This document shows, piece after piece, positions 9,451 to 21,700 of a DNA stretch of 64,000 nucleotides (position 1 is the first letter of the stretch; each line of letters begins with the position of its first letter). The stretch lies in the NCBI RefSeq assembly GCF_020360975.1, contig NW_025408672.1, forward strand, positions 3,410,001-3,474,000. Direction: 5' to 3'. The stretch comes from Hirsutella rhossiliensis. Lineage: Eukaryota > Ascomycota > Sordariomycetes > Hypocreales > Ophiocordycipitaceae. Position numbers and translations under genes: made by a program. The notes beneath the pieces were generated by a model. It was not told the origin of the DNA. It saw nothing but the letters and a program-made list of their open reading frames with translations, and ran no database searches.

Positions 9451-12098
9451 TCAGCCATCACCCCGGCGGCCTCGATAGTATCGGCGCTTAGAGCGGCGAG
9501 TTCGGCGACATCTGCTGCCTCCCACCCCTGGGATCAGATTAAGCGCCAGAACTGCAGGAATAGAGGCTACCGCAATGGGGTGATTCCAGATAAAGTGGCC
9601 TATCTTTGCAAAGACTCCTTCTTCGTGCGGCGCAGGCACAGTATTCATCTCCTTAGCTTCCGCAGATTTTTGACCGTCAAATGTTTCCGGCGCCGGAAGA
9701 AGAAGAGGGAGTTTCCCATGGAAGCCTACGGCGCTCCCAAATCCGCTCATGAAATTCAGGAAGTCTTCTTTAGGTTCCTTGGAGTCCAGCAGCTTCGAAT
9801 TTTCGTTAGTAGTATACCGGTCGAATGTCGTGTTATAGTCTGGGTTCTTGTTGAACATTTGCTTAGGTCTCTCGGTATACGCTTTGATGAAGTGCTCGTG
9901 CAATTCCTGCTTGGTTTTCGGCACCTCCTCGGGAAGAGCATAGCTACGAGGCACCTGGGTCCAGGCAGAAACCTGCGACCAGAGGATGCCTCCGGCGGTG
10001 GCGACCTCGTTCCCTGCCCGGATCATGTTTGGTGTAGCATGGACAAGATAAACTACCGGGTTTGACGCTCCACCCCACTTGGCTGCCTTGGCTGCCGCAT
10101 CCTGGCTGCCGCCCGAAGGTTTCATAGGTTGAGAGGAAATAGGTCTCTGGCTGGAGTGCCATGTTTTGTCTGTTGAGGTGTGTTCGCAAGGAGTATGCCG
10201 CGGCCGGAATGCCGGATTGAGCCAGGATATCAGCCGGCGTGGTGAATCCGCCCTGTCGCTTGGCCTCGGCCGGCCATAGGGTGTCACCGTAGAAGACAAA
10301 CGCGGGAGCTTTCCGTGCCTGCTGCTTTGCTGCCGGCTGTATCGTCTGCCGTTGATGATCGTCACCGTTGGTTGCGTGTGGTTCTACCCTGTTATTCCCG
10401 GCTGTCGGTTTAGGTGACGATGGAACCTGCCCTCCTCCTAGTATCGCGTTTCTCATCTCAGCGCTGTGCTTCGCCATAGCCCGGTCCTTCGCTACCATGT
10501 CCATCAACTGGTCTGTAAGCTCAATGCCGTCCACGGATTCGGCTCGCTTGCCGAACCCAGGAAAGGTGGACTTGCATCCGTCGATCTTTCCAAAATAGTC
10601 GGAATGGTCATATCTCCCAACAGTCGATGTGCCAACGTTGCAGTCAGGATTTGCAATACCTGTGCATACGAAAATATCGCTCTGTTTATAGTCATGGACG
10701 CCATCCGTAGCAGATACGTTGCTGATCCAATACTCAGGAGACGTATGTGCATAACCGAAAATTAGAGGGGGGACCTTGGCAACAATATCTGTACCATGCG
10801 TAATACGATATGTATTACCAGGCTGCCTCGTGACAAAATTAGCAAATTCGGGATTGCCAACGCGTGGTGAGCCGTAGGAATAGACATCGATTGATAATCC
10901 ATCAGCGCGTAGGTAGGCAGCGGCAATAGTCGCCACCGCGCCACCAAGGGAATGACCTGTGGCAAGTAGGCGGAAGCTTGGGTACAGCTTGTGATATTTG
11001 TTTATGGTGTCTTTGATCGAATCCGAGGTCTCTTCCCAGCCTTTAGCAAAGCCGGTGTGCATTTTGCAATGAGGACTGAATGTATCGCAAGGCGACCATG
11101 ATGATCTAGCATCAGCAAACCAATTCTTGATACTCCAGGAACCGCGATAAGACAGGACAATTTCTTGTCTCTGATGATCAATGCCGATATATCCGTTCAT
11201 ATCAATAGTCCCGCCACTATCGTAGCCGCGTGGCATGTTATTAATATATATGTTCTAGCACAACTTTTATAAGGAAAACTTACCTAAAATTATGCACCAC
11301 AGTAACATTAGATTTTTCGACTAAATCGCAACTTCCCGAGCAGTTAACTCGGGTGTTTATTGGCGTCTCCGAGTTACAGTACGCGGCAGCAGAATGTTGA
11401 GCATAGAATTTGAAATCCGAAAGTAGGTCTTGGCCTGGCTTTGATGCCTAAATCATGTTAGTGAGGCTAGCCCTAGAGGATCGATTTGTAATAGAATCCA
11501 ACTACCATTTCAAGGCCCATTTTCGTGTTAGGTGGCGAACATAATTGATTCGGATTAGTTATGCTGACTGGACTTCGAGGTCGCGCAAGAGTTAAGCGTG
11601 CGCCCCCAATAACCTTCAAAATCTCTCCTTGTGGGGTTTTCGGTGTAGGTGGGTTAGTGAATATGCACCATGTGAAGCAATAGCCGTCTTCGTCTGTGTG
11701 TATTGTACACTCGTCGGTTGTTTCATTCAAGTCCTTATCAGCATAGACTTGAAGTGCCTCGCATGATTTGACAGGAGATGCGATAGAGGTTGGCCCGAGG
11801 ACGGTCAAGTCGACATATGTACTCGAATTGCATGTAATAGCCAATGTCCACTGTAGGTCAGAGCCATCGCTGCCAGTGAGTTTCACGAGGAACTATACCG
11901 CATTACTATTAGAAAACCCGTCCGTTATAAAAAGGGACGAAGACTGCTTACAGGACCAGGACTTTCGAAATATTCCAAGCTTTGAGCAAAGTCATCCAGA
12001 AGGTGGTAGAGGGAGACCCCGACATTTGACTCCAGATTAGCTAGCACAAAAGCGCTTGCTAAAAGGACGGTAAGTCCTATGGAAGTAAAGGCCACCAT
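9451..12098 (-). CDS. Secreted class 3 lipase joined to a heat-labile enterotoxin A-like domain
   Basis: Proposed exons 12098-11952, 11892-11506, 11447-11284 and 11216 onward (introns of 59, 58 and 67 nt, GT...AG, two with clear branch sites) keep one frame. The protein starts with a 20-residue signal peptide. A 129-residue cysteine-containing exon of unknown fold follows, then a class 3 lipase domain with the serine elbow GHSLGG and plausible Asp and His partners. After a linker comes a region like the ADP-ribosylating A chain of heat-labile enterotoxin. Its first part is in the lipase frame (stop at 9944), its second part in another frame (10365-9451). The frame changes around 10090-10130, by a further intron or a frameshift; I did not join the parts. 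The conserved arginine of the family's N-terminal motif appears replaced (FYGD), so activity is doubtful. The first exons might instead be a separate small gene. Confidence 0.65.
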
Positions 12099-12263
12099 TG
12101 AGCCGCAATTAGGTTGTTGATATAGAGGTGAAAGAGAAAATGTACGTTATGGCTGAGAAGGGTCGGCCGGGAGAGGAGGTTTTTATGCCTGATCAAATAT
12201 AATGCCTCGGGGCCAGGTCCACCTTATGAAGTGGACCCAGTTAAGCTTTCATCTGCAAGGCAC

Positions 12264-13685
12264 AGCCAAAGCGAATCCCAATAAAGTGGGGGCGGGCACG
12301 AGTAACTAGCCTTATCTAAAAGATTTATTCATTTTTATCTTAGCTTCGATTTTTAAAATATTTTAAAACCCCGTCTTTAAGGTGCGATAAGGAATGGCCC
12401 GCTCGCTTGGGTGGCCTGCTCGCTTATGATGTATGTTACTGTTCTCGAGAAGAAGGTCCGAACGAGTTGAGGTCTCTAGGTCTCTCTAGGTAATACAGCT
12501 TGAAACCAGGTAAGAAGGGAAGTCTGCAGACTGTTATTTCTTCTTCCTAGACCACTGAGGGGTCCGGAGGATCTCCTATTCGAACGGGGACCTTCTAAGA
12601 AGTCCGGTATATCTCTTACTGGCTCGGGGACCTCGAGAGACTGAACTATCGATCTAATAGCTAGAAGAGCTATTTGATCGGGGAGATGGAGCTGATGTTG
12701 CTGACGTAGATGACTTACGCGGCCTTCAGTAAGTGGCAAGAAGTGCCTCTTCCTGATAGAATGTATACTATACCTGAAAACGGGATATCAACTTGGGAGA
12801 AAGTTGGAGGGATACAAAGGGGCTGTTTGGACGGGAAAAGGGAACCGGGGGGCAGAGCAATCAACACATGCACTACACAGACCTTCTGATCATATGTGAA
12901 CCTACCTGCGAAAAGTCCATTTGTCCACTTTTATGCCCTATTTTGATCTCTCCTTTGCGAGAACTGTTTTATGCATTATGTTCATGCTCTCTTCGCGAGA
13001 CTATCGGACGCCAATTATGACCCCAGCCGTACAGCCCAGGCGGTCGAGTCAAACGCACTAGTTCGGGGGCAGTGCATCCCTTTGAGTGCGGAGGGGGAGC
13101 AAGGTGGTCACGGGCACCACAATACGTAGCTACATGTGAGATACGCATAAGTCAGCGCAAGCCGTTGGGCGCAGCCAGTAGTAATACACGCAAGAAGTTG
13201 GGCACAAAAGACTCGCATGAGATGCGACCAGTGCAATGTATGTAGCTGTATGTACCCAGCAGGCTTGCCGGGACTTCTACCATAGCCAAATTTGCTAGTA
13301 AAACAATGTACCTCTAATCGTCCAGTGGTCTTATTGGCCGAGATCCCTGTTCGTAACCCCCTTGCTCCTCCGCACACTCAAAGGGATACAATTCTGGCGT
13401 CCCCTATTCATCGAACGAACGAGTCGAGCACAATTTACAGTGGGTAACTTTTCGCATGAATCACTAAACAGGCATCCCGCAGCTCAAGTCCGGGCTGTCC
13501 TACGATGCTGACCCATAGGCCTCCATTCCTGGCTTCGCCTGATGTGACCCGCGCATGATAAAGTTCGGACCGATTTATCGTGGCATGCGCACGTGCCAAG
13601 GCCTGACGATCAGGTTGGCAGGGGGACCGCAGTGTAGAAGCAGCTACTCGTGCCCGCCCCCACTTTATCGGGATTCGCTTTGGCT
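12264..13685. repeat. Pair of 41-bp inverted repeats around 1.3 kb of non-coding DNA
   Basis: 12264-12304 and 13645-13685 are inverted copies of the same 41-bp sequence with one mismatch (AGCCAAAGCGAATCCC...CACGAGTA). CAC flanks the outer ends on both sides, which could be a 3-bp duplication or chance. There is no transposase between them, so this could be a non-autonomous DNA element. Alternatively the repeats are the ends of two different elements that read outwards from TA. The interior holds only short unconvincing frames and a second inverted-repeat pair. Confidence 0.5.
13076..13388. repeat. MITE-like inverted repeat, family shared with 41016-41078
   Basis: About 28 bp at 13076-13104 (ATCCCTTTGAGTG...) recur inverted at 13360-13388 with a few indels. 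The left arm and the 35 bases inside it also match, inverted, a second locus at 41016-41078 (common core GTAGCTACGTATTGTGG). Two loci sharing the arm suggest a dispersed non-coding repeat family. Confidence 0.5.
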
Positions 13686-13833
13686 CACCGACTAAAGAGA
13701 TCTGTGCGAAAAAACACGAAGAGAGACCCAGCCGAAGAATACGAAGCGAAGATCCTTCCGCCCGCGCTCTCAGCTTGCTGAGAGTTCTTCATATTTCTTT
13801 ACTCTGGGGTAGGTGTGGCTCTTGATTGCCATC

Positions 13834-15262
13834 ATGGCAGAGCCTGAAGTGGCGCCTCCGGCCGACGTGGGGCGGGGCTGGATCCAACTAGCCTGTCGCC
13901 ATTGACGCGTCCGACGCGAGTGAGGACGCCCAGCGCACGAGTGCAGGATACGTTACGATCGTTGGAAAGTGCGACCGCGAGAGCTCCCAAGCGTGTCTCG
14001 ACCCGAACGACGCGAGTCATATCGGTGGGCAACGAAAGCGAAAGAGGCGACGAGGTGAAGTCACGCAGCAATGTGGAGACCGCCAAATCGATGATGCAAA
14101 GGGTTCTAGAGATGCTGGCGAAGATGGGAAGCGAGATGGTGGAGCTGAAACATCGAGTATCCGAGCAAAGCGACACGATCAGGAAGCTGAGCGCCACGGT
14201 GTACAAGCAAAGCACCACCATCCAGGGACAGGAAGATCTGATCCGAGGCTTGGAAGCCCAGGTCCAGGAATCCAAGGAAGAGTTTCGACGTAAGAGCGAA
14301 GAACACGACAAGCAAATGAAACAGGAGCACCGGGATCTTAAGAGAGAATTGGTCGGAATGAAAGAGCAACTAGATCAGCTGATGCAAAAGCTGGATGTAT
14401 CGGGCGAGGTGGCTTTGCCAAGCGGCCCTCGAGCAACGTTTGCGGACGTCGCGCGCGCCCTGCCAAACAGCCCGCCCTCCAGTACACGCAGCATACCTGG
14501 TCCAACCAAACAGCAGACAGCCAACGATTCTGTCCATTGTACCATTGACACGTCTCGTGTAAGTGAGCCGAACAGGAACAAAGCGCAAATCGGGCAGATA
14601 CGACAGGCCATCGAGGTTGAGATGAGAGCGAAGAACGGACATGAGACCTGGAGGTGCGCAGCAGTTGTGAGAGAATCCCGGAATGCCGACCGAATCAAGA
14701 TCGTCTGCAGAGATGAAGCCGAGCTTCAGCTGGTCAAAGAGGCGGCGCAGAAGACAGCCGTGGAGGGAGCGCGAATCATGAGAGACCAGCTGTATCCGGT
14801 CCGGGTCGACAACGCCAACCGGACAGCAATCCTCGACACGGAGGGCAATATCCTGCCCGGAGCGATCGAAGCTTTGAGTGCCGAAAACAGAGTGACCATT
14901 GGCAAGATTTCCTGGCTGAGCAAACGAGAGTCTGGTAAAGCCTACGGATCCATGGTAGTATATGTCACCAAGAAAAGCGATGCAGAAAGGCTTCTGGACG
15001 GTGACTACTTTGACCTAGCGGGAGAGTCGGCCACCACTTATAAGTTCGAGCCAAGAACGGGACCGATCCAATGCTTCAATTGCCAGGAGATCGGTCACAA
15101 AGCATATTCATGCAAGAAGCAGCGGACATGCGGCAGTGCGCAAACGCTGGGCATCACCACCGAGAATGCACAGCGATTGAGCCAAAATGCGTCCCGTGCG
15201 GCGGACCGCATGAGTCGTTTAGCTGGAAGTGCAGGATGAGGAACCCGAGCAGCGATGCTTGA
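13834..15262 (+). pseudogene. LINE (Tad1/I-like) ORF1, gag-like zinc-knuckle protein
   Basis: The likely start is the ATG at 13834; a frame change before 13902 then leads into a 445-codon frame. It contains a long coiled-coil region (about codons 75-165, repeated Lys/Glu/Gln heptads) and an RNA-binding-like middle part. The C-terminus has CCHC knuckles: 'CFNCQEIGHKAYSCKK' at 15070-15117, with a second and third in another frame up to 15250. ORF1 of non-LTR elements binds the element RNA to form the transposition particle. At least two frameshifts make it inactive. Confidence 0.8.
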
Positions 15263-18200
15263 GTCCCTCCGCATCCTACAGCTGAATGCACACAAGAGTG
15301 ATGTGGTGCAGCAGAGTCTGATGAACGACGAAGACCTGAAGGATTTTGCCGCACTGGCTATATCTGAGCCACATGCGCGCAATATCGACGGAAAGGTGGT
15401 GACGAGTCCTATGGGACACCATAACTGGACAAAGATGATTCCGACGTGTGTTCGTGACGCCCTATGGCCGATCCGCAGCATGCTCTGGATCCGAAGTGAC
15501 CTTGAGGCGGAGCAAAGTGCCTGTGCCGTCGGCCGATCTCACAGCAGCGGTACTCCGACTTGAGGGAAGGGAGGTGATGGTGGTGTCAGTGTATGTGCAA
15601 GGAAAGAACGACGAGGCGCTGACGAACGCGATGGAACTATTGCGCGACGTGATCGATCGCTTCCGCAATGGGACAGGGAGACGCACCGATGTGGTTTTGG
15701 CGGGGGACTTCAACCGCCACGACCTCCTCTGGGGCGGAGATGAAGTGTCAGCGAGCAGACAAGGGGAGGGCGAACCCATCATTGACCTGATGGACGACTT
15801 TGGTCTTAGCAGCCTTCTCGCGAGAGGGACGAAAACGTGGCAGAGGTCGGACGAGGAGAGCACCATCGACTTGGTGTTGGCATCGGCGGAACTGGCGGAC
15901 GAGTTGACATCCTGCGTGATTCATCCAACAGAGCACGGATCAGACCATAGAGCGATCCAGACGACATTCGACATTCGAGTGCCGGAGCGTACCTTTCCGC
16001 AGCGCCAGATGCTCAAGAACGCGCCGTGGATCGCCATCGCAACCAGGGTCGAGGACGAGCTTCGGCCTCTTCCGTGGACTGTGGGGGTGCAGACGCAGGC
16101 GGATCAGCTCATGCGGGTGGTCACCAAGGCGCTTCGAGATCTGACCCTCAAGCCCAGCCGCCGCCATACGCGAAGCGATGGTGGACAAAGGACCTGACGC
16201 GACTCCGTCGGACGTACACGTATTGGCGCAATCAAGCAAGGGCGCAGCGAAGAGCCGGTCAATCGCGGCCGGATCTGGAGCAGCGCGCCAAGGAGGCTGC
16301 GAAGGAGTACCACGACAATTTGCGGAAACAAAAGAAGGCCCATTGGGATGACTTCGTCATCGAAGGGAGCAACATCTGGAGGGCTGCCAAGTATCTGAAG
16401 CCTGGTACGGAGATGACGGATGACAAGGTGCCCCCGCTGAAGAGAGCCGACGGCTCGATCACTGAAAGCAAGGGCGAGCAAGCCGAGGAACTCCTGAGCA
16501 CCTTCTTTCCGCCTCTGCCAACGAGGATTGAGCCGGAGGGTGAACGTCCGCAGAGACAAGAAATAGCCATGCCAGACCTCACCTTGCAAGAGATTGAGGA
16601 GAAGGTGATGGCGGCGAAGCCCTGGAAAGCGCCTGGTGAGGATGGCCTTCCTGCGATCGTGTGGAAGAAGCTCTGGCACGTGGTCAAGCACCGGGTGTGG
16701 ACGCTCTTCAGCTCATCGCTCCGAGAGGGCGTCGTGCCTCATCAATGGCGAACGGCTAAGATCATTCCCTGAGGAAACCAGATAAAGGGATTACACCTGG
16801 CCAAGGCGTGGCGACCGATTTCTCTCTTGTCAACGCTTGGCAAAATCCTGGAAGCAGTCGTTGCGGAACGTATCAGCTATGCAGCAGAGGCTCAAGGGCT
16901 TTTGCCCGCGAACCACTTTGGTGCACGGAAGCGCAGGTCCGCAGATCAAGCACTTGTGCTTCTACAGGAGCGGATCTACAAGGCCTGGAGAACGGGCAGA
17001 GTGCTCAGCCTCATCAGCTTTGACGTCAAAGGCGCATACAACGGAGTGTGCAAAGAGCGAATGCTCGAAAGGATGAAAGCCCGAGGCATCCTGAGTCGTC
17101 TGGTCAAGTGGATAGACGCATTCTGCTCGGGACGGACCGCGTCGGTGGTTGTCAACGGGCACACATCCGAGCAACAAACCCTGCCGCAGGCCGGCCTACC
17201 CAGGATCCTCTGTCGCCAGTGGCTTTTCTTTCTTCAACGCAGACCTGGTGCAAAGACGGATCAGTAACAATGGCGGCTCCATCGCCTTCGTGGACGATTA
17301 CTCTGCCTGGGTCACGGGGCCAACGGCAGAGTCAAACAGAGATGGTATTCAATCGATTATCGATGAGGCGCTTGATTGGGAGAAGCGCAGCGGCGCCACA
17401 TTTGAAGCAGAGAAGACATCCGTCATCCACTTCACACGCATCGCGGAGCGCGACAGCGACCTGCCTCTCATCATCAAAGGAAACGATGTCAAGCCGAAGA
17501 GCAACGTGAAGCTGTTGGGAGTCATCATGGACAAGGCGCTTCGCTTCAAAGAGCACATCGCCAGAGCAGCCGCCAAGGGCTGGCCGCGGCCATGTGCTTG
17601 AAACGACTGAAGATGGCCTCGCCACGGATGGCGAGGCAACTGTTCGTAGCGACGGTGGCGCCAGCCATGGACTATGCCTCAAACGTGTGGTCGCACGCGT
17701 GCGGGGTGAAAGAAGCGGCGTGGATTGGCAGGGCCCAGCGAATCGGAGCCCAGGCTGTCACGGGAGGCTTTCGCACAGTGGCAACGGTAGTGGCCGAGGC
17801 CGAGGCCGGCGTGCAATCGTTCCGAGAACGGCATACTCAAGCGGCAGCGAAATTCTGATAAGGATGCGGACGCTCCCGAAGACGCATCCTCTGACATCGT
17901 TGAGGCTCAAGCTGAACAGGAGGTATGCGTCGCCAATGCAGAAGCTCGCCTCGGCGATGGGAAGACTAGATACCAAACGCCTGGAAGTCATCCACGAGTT
18001 CGCACTGGCGCCGTGGGACGAACGAGTGCAGGCAACGTATGAGGCAGACCGAGCGGAGGTGCTGAAGTCGGATGACCCGGAGGACATCACTATCGCGACG
18101 TCCAGCTCGCAAAGGAAAGGCAAGGTCGGGTTGGGAGGCGTCGTTCGGGATGCTTCCCGTGACAGCGCAGACGAGGTGCTGGCCAGCTACTCCGTCACCC

Positions 18201-18320
18201 TTGGCTCCAGTGATGAGCAGAATACCTACACAGCAGGACTCGAGGCAATCGCCATGGCCCTGAGGTGTGTACCTCTAGGCCTTCATGACCGACAGCTCAC
18301 AGTTGTGACAAGCAACCGAT
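15255..18320 (+). pseudogene. LINE ORF2: endonuclease, reverse transcriptase and RNase H, decayed
   Basis: The order is typical of Tad1/I-type LINEs. An APE-like endonuclease comes first (QLNAH near 15285, 'AGDFNRHDLLWGG' near 15700, 'GSDHRAI' near 15940). The reverse transcriptase follows, with 'KAPGEDGLPA' near 16630, 'FDVKGAYN' near 17020 and 'AFVDDYSAW' near 17290, the catalytic Y being F here. An RNase H region covers 18100-18320 ('DEQNTYTAGLEAIAMAL', where the usual Glu is Gly). The frame shifts at about 15480, 16030, 16770, 17200 and 17590. The 3' end is cut off inside RNase H at about 18320, where a carboxylesterase fragment in opposite orientation begins. No poly(A) tail is present. 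Confidence 0.85.
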
Positions 18321-18745
18321 TGTCATGTCCCCGACAATAGCTGCCATGCGCCTATATTGCGACCCCAGATTCGGGCTGCCCGCATCACCTGGCTGGATAA
18401 TATGAGACCACGTCTTGAGCGAAGGAATGCCGATAGACTGCATGTTCGGGTACAAGTACATCAGCTCTTTCAGCAGCTGGTCGACGTTCTCTGCCGTGTT
18501 GTTCGATATGAGCTGCGCCCTGAGGGCTTCTCGCACGTCTTCATCCGAGTTTGTCGAATCGGTCACGAAACCACCACCTCATCAGTGGTGACACCGACCA
18601 GCAGTGGAACCTTGACGAAGTTGCCCTTGCGTAGCTGGTTTGTGGGATAGTCGTGCAGGAAGTTAGGCAGGACTTCCTCAAGGCCCTCGAGGATTGGGAT
18701 GTCACATGGGCCTCGAACGTACGGTCTGATGACTTGTTGCTTCAA
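18321..18745 (-). pseudogene. Carboxylesterase type B fragment
   Basis: Two adjoining minus frames read like the C-terminal third of a fungal type-B carboxylesterase/lipase. The clearest parts are 'LRKGNFVKVPLLVGVTTDE' (18640-18590) and 'DAGSPNLGSQYRRMAAIVGDM' (18400-18330). The catalytic Ser elbow and the rest of the gene are missing. A frame change sits at about 18563-18566. It is sandwiched between the truncated LINE and the 5'-truncated copia element, so it is a relic of a host gene destroyed or carried along by rearrangement. Confidence 0.7.
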
Positions 18746-18749
18746 CGCC

Positions 18750-21700
18750 TAAATGCCCTGAAACGCCGCTCCGAACAGTTATTGCAGACTTCAAAGGGAG
18801 GTTGGGATCAGGAAAAAGGGGAAGCCAACAAAGACCGTCAATCAAGCAGGCCAAACGCCTACAACAACAACAGGGGCCGGGACCACCCGGAAAAAGTGTC
18901 CAGCCTGTGGAAGCCACGTCGTCAAGAAAGATGACTAGTGGGTCAATTGCTGGACCTTCAGGGTGATGTTCAACAAGGACCCCCCTGAGGGCTGGAATCC
19001 AACCCAAGATCAGAAGGCTCGTATCACTAAGCGCTTCAAAGAGAATCCTCACGAGAAGGAAAAGGCTCTGGCATGGAAGCCACAGATAAAAGAGGGATCC
19101 GACAACAATATCACGATCCCAAACAACAACGGCAGTGGCAACGCTGGGGGCAAGGTTCATACAGTCTCCCGGGTTCACCACATGCAACAGAACTGCGAGC
19201 CCCTCGTTGATAAAGTTATCTACGATTCAGGGGCAAGCGTTCATGTCTTCAATGACCTAAGGTGGTTCAAGGAGGAGTCCTTCACCTGGGGATCAACTGA
19301 GGAAGTCAGAGCTGGGGAAAATTCCCTCCAAGTTCAGGGGGTGGGCTCGGCAGTGATTATGCTAGACCAAGGGGTTAAATTACACCTTGACAATAGCTAT
19401 TACATCCCCGAGATGCCCACAAGCGTGTTTTCGGCACGACAAGGGATTCAGGCCAAGGTCTATTGGAACCAAATCAACGGCACGCTCTATTACGAGCCTA
19501 CGGGCCGTCAGCTTACGCAACTGGAAGATTTCGAGGGCCAATACGTCATCGCGAGCCTTGGAAAGGATCGCAATAGTGTTTTCCTTACAAGCCGGAAACC
19601 AAGGCCCCGAATGGAGGGCCCGGGTGACTTGTGGCATCGACGCCTTGGGCACCCTGGTCCAGGGGCCCTTGAGAAGCTCTCGATTCAATGCCTTGGCACA
19701 AGATTGAGTGGACCATCTGGATGCGAGTGCGAAGTCTGTGCAACAGGCAAGGCTCGCAGGGAAGTCTCGCGAGCAGAGCCCACTTTCCGGCCACAAGGGG
19801 CAGGGGTCCAATTCAGCTTTGACCTACACCCAGGGCCAGTTCCCGGCTACAGCGGCTTCAAGCACTTTGCCCTCTTTACCTGCATGACAACGGGCATGCG
19901 CTTCTATTACCTGGTCAAGGATAAAACAGGGGTCCGATCAGCCCTCAAGAAGCTGATTAGGATGATGAAGGCACGCTATGGGATAGAAATGATCATCCTA
20001 GTTAGTGACGGGGAGAAGGCCCTGATAACGAACGACATGATCGAGTATGTTGAAGCGCTTGGCGCACAGGTCTTTGTGTCAGCCCCATCAACGCCCACAC
20101 AGAACGGTCATGCCGAAAGGTCAGGGGCTGTGGTCAAAGAGAAAGGAAGGGTTATGATGCTTGATGCAAACCTTCCTGAGAAGCTTTGGCCAGAAACTTA
20201 CAAAACAGCGGTTTATCTGCTAAATAGAACCCCTTTCGAAGGCAAGGATAACTCATGGAGAAGCCCTTTCGAGCGTTGGTGGACCTACATGAAGGAATAC
20301 AACCCCCTATACGCACACATCAAGGAAATTCGCCCTGATATCTCACACCTTCGAGTCTTCGGCTGTGTGGCCTATCCTATGACGATAGAGGCGCTAGAAC
20401 ATGTGAAGTCCCACAAGAGCCAGCCGGCCATGCAACAGAGGGCACATATCGGCTACCTTGTGGGCTACAAGTCAAGCCAACAATACATCGTGTGGGTGCC
20501 TTCGATTGGGCAAACGAAGCTGCTAGTCTCTGCGAACGTTCGCTTTGACGAGTCGGCGATGTATGACCCGGCTAGGGAAGAAACAGCTGAAGCCGCCTGT
20601 GTGTACACATACGATGTGTTGCGCCAAATGGCCGCTGTGGACGTCCCTGACGATGAGGACCCTGACGAAGTCGAGCTATATGGGCACTCTGATGAAGAGG
20701 AAAGCCATGAGGCAAGGCCAGCCACGCCAGGACCATCAGCAGAACCTCCGCAACGACCAGGCAGGGCAAAGAGGTCAGGTTTACCCAAGAACCCTATGTC
20801 TCACCTCCCGCACGGAAGGGAGCGCCGCGGTATCATCCCCGCCACCACAGGGTGTAAGCCCTAATGCCCACTTGCAGCCAGTCCCGTACCACGGTTGGGA
20901 GAACAGGCAGCCGAATTCACCCACTTCTAGCTCTCCAACCAGACAGCCCGACGAGGAACCCGTCATCACGCTGGGAACGCCCTTCGCGACGAATCGAATG
21001 AGCCCTCGCCGACCTGGGGGTGACCGGGTTACAGAGCTATCAGACTCAGAGCCAGAGGGTGAGCCCGTCGGGGTGGTCATAGATCCATAACACAAGATGC
21101 GGAGTTAGCCTTGGAACCTGAGCCAGAGCCCGAGCCACGGAGAGCTCGGAAGGCTAGGGACACGTCTCAGGGGGTGGACTCAAGCAATATGCTCACAGGA
21201 AAAAGAGAGCGCCGCGCGAAGAAGCCCTTCATCAACAATGTCATTGCCAATGCCTCAAAGCACAGGCTCCACATAGAGGATATGCCACCAGTGCCAAATT
21301 CCTACAAGGAAGCGATGGCCTCGGCATATGCCCCTGAGTGGATGGAAGGAATGACTGCGGAAATCAGGGATCAAGAGAAGCTCTGCACATGGGTCAAATT
21401 CCTCAAGAAAGACGCGGCAGACCAGTTCCTTATCCCCATGCGTTGGGTCTTTGCCTACAAGCTTGATCCACAAGGATATGTGATACGCTTCAAAGCCCGG
21501 CTTGTGGTCCGTGGAGATCAGCAGCCAGAAGACGATGAAGATACATACGCTGCAACCCTCCGGGCACGAACGTTCCGCCTTATGATGGCGCTCTGCTGCC
21601 TTGAGGACCTTGAGACCGAGCAATACGATGTGAAAACCGCATTCCTTTACAATAGGCTTCGACAAGCAGTCTTTGCCAGCTCCCACCGGGCTTCAATGAG

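Noticed and set aside
9382..10065. Plus-strand frame of 227 codons
   Set aside because: Antisense to the enterotoxin-like coding region; composition and lack of motifs fit a shadow frame.
18653..18934. Plus frame of 93 codons as a gene of its own
   Set aside because: It mixes antisense carboxylesterase sequence with the start of copia gag; only the gag part is meaningful.
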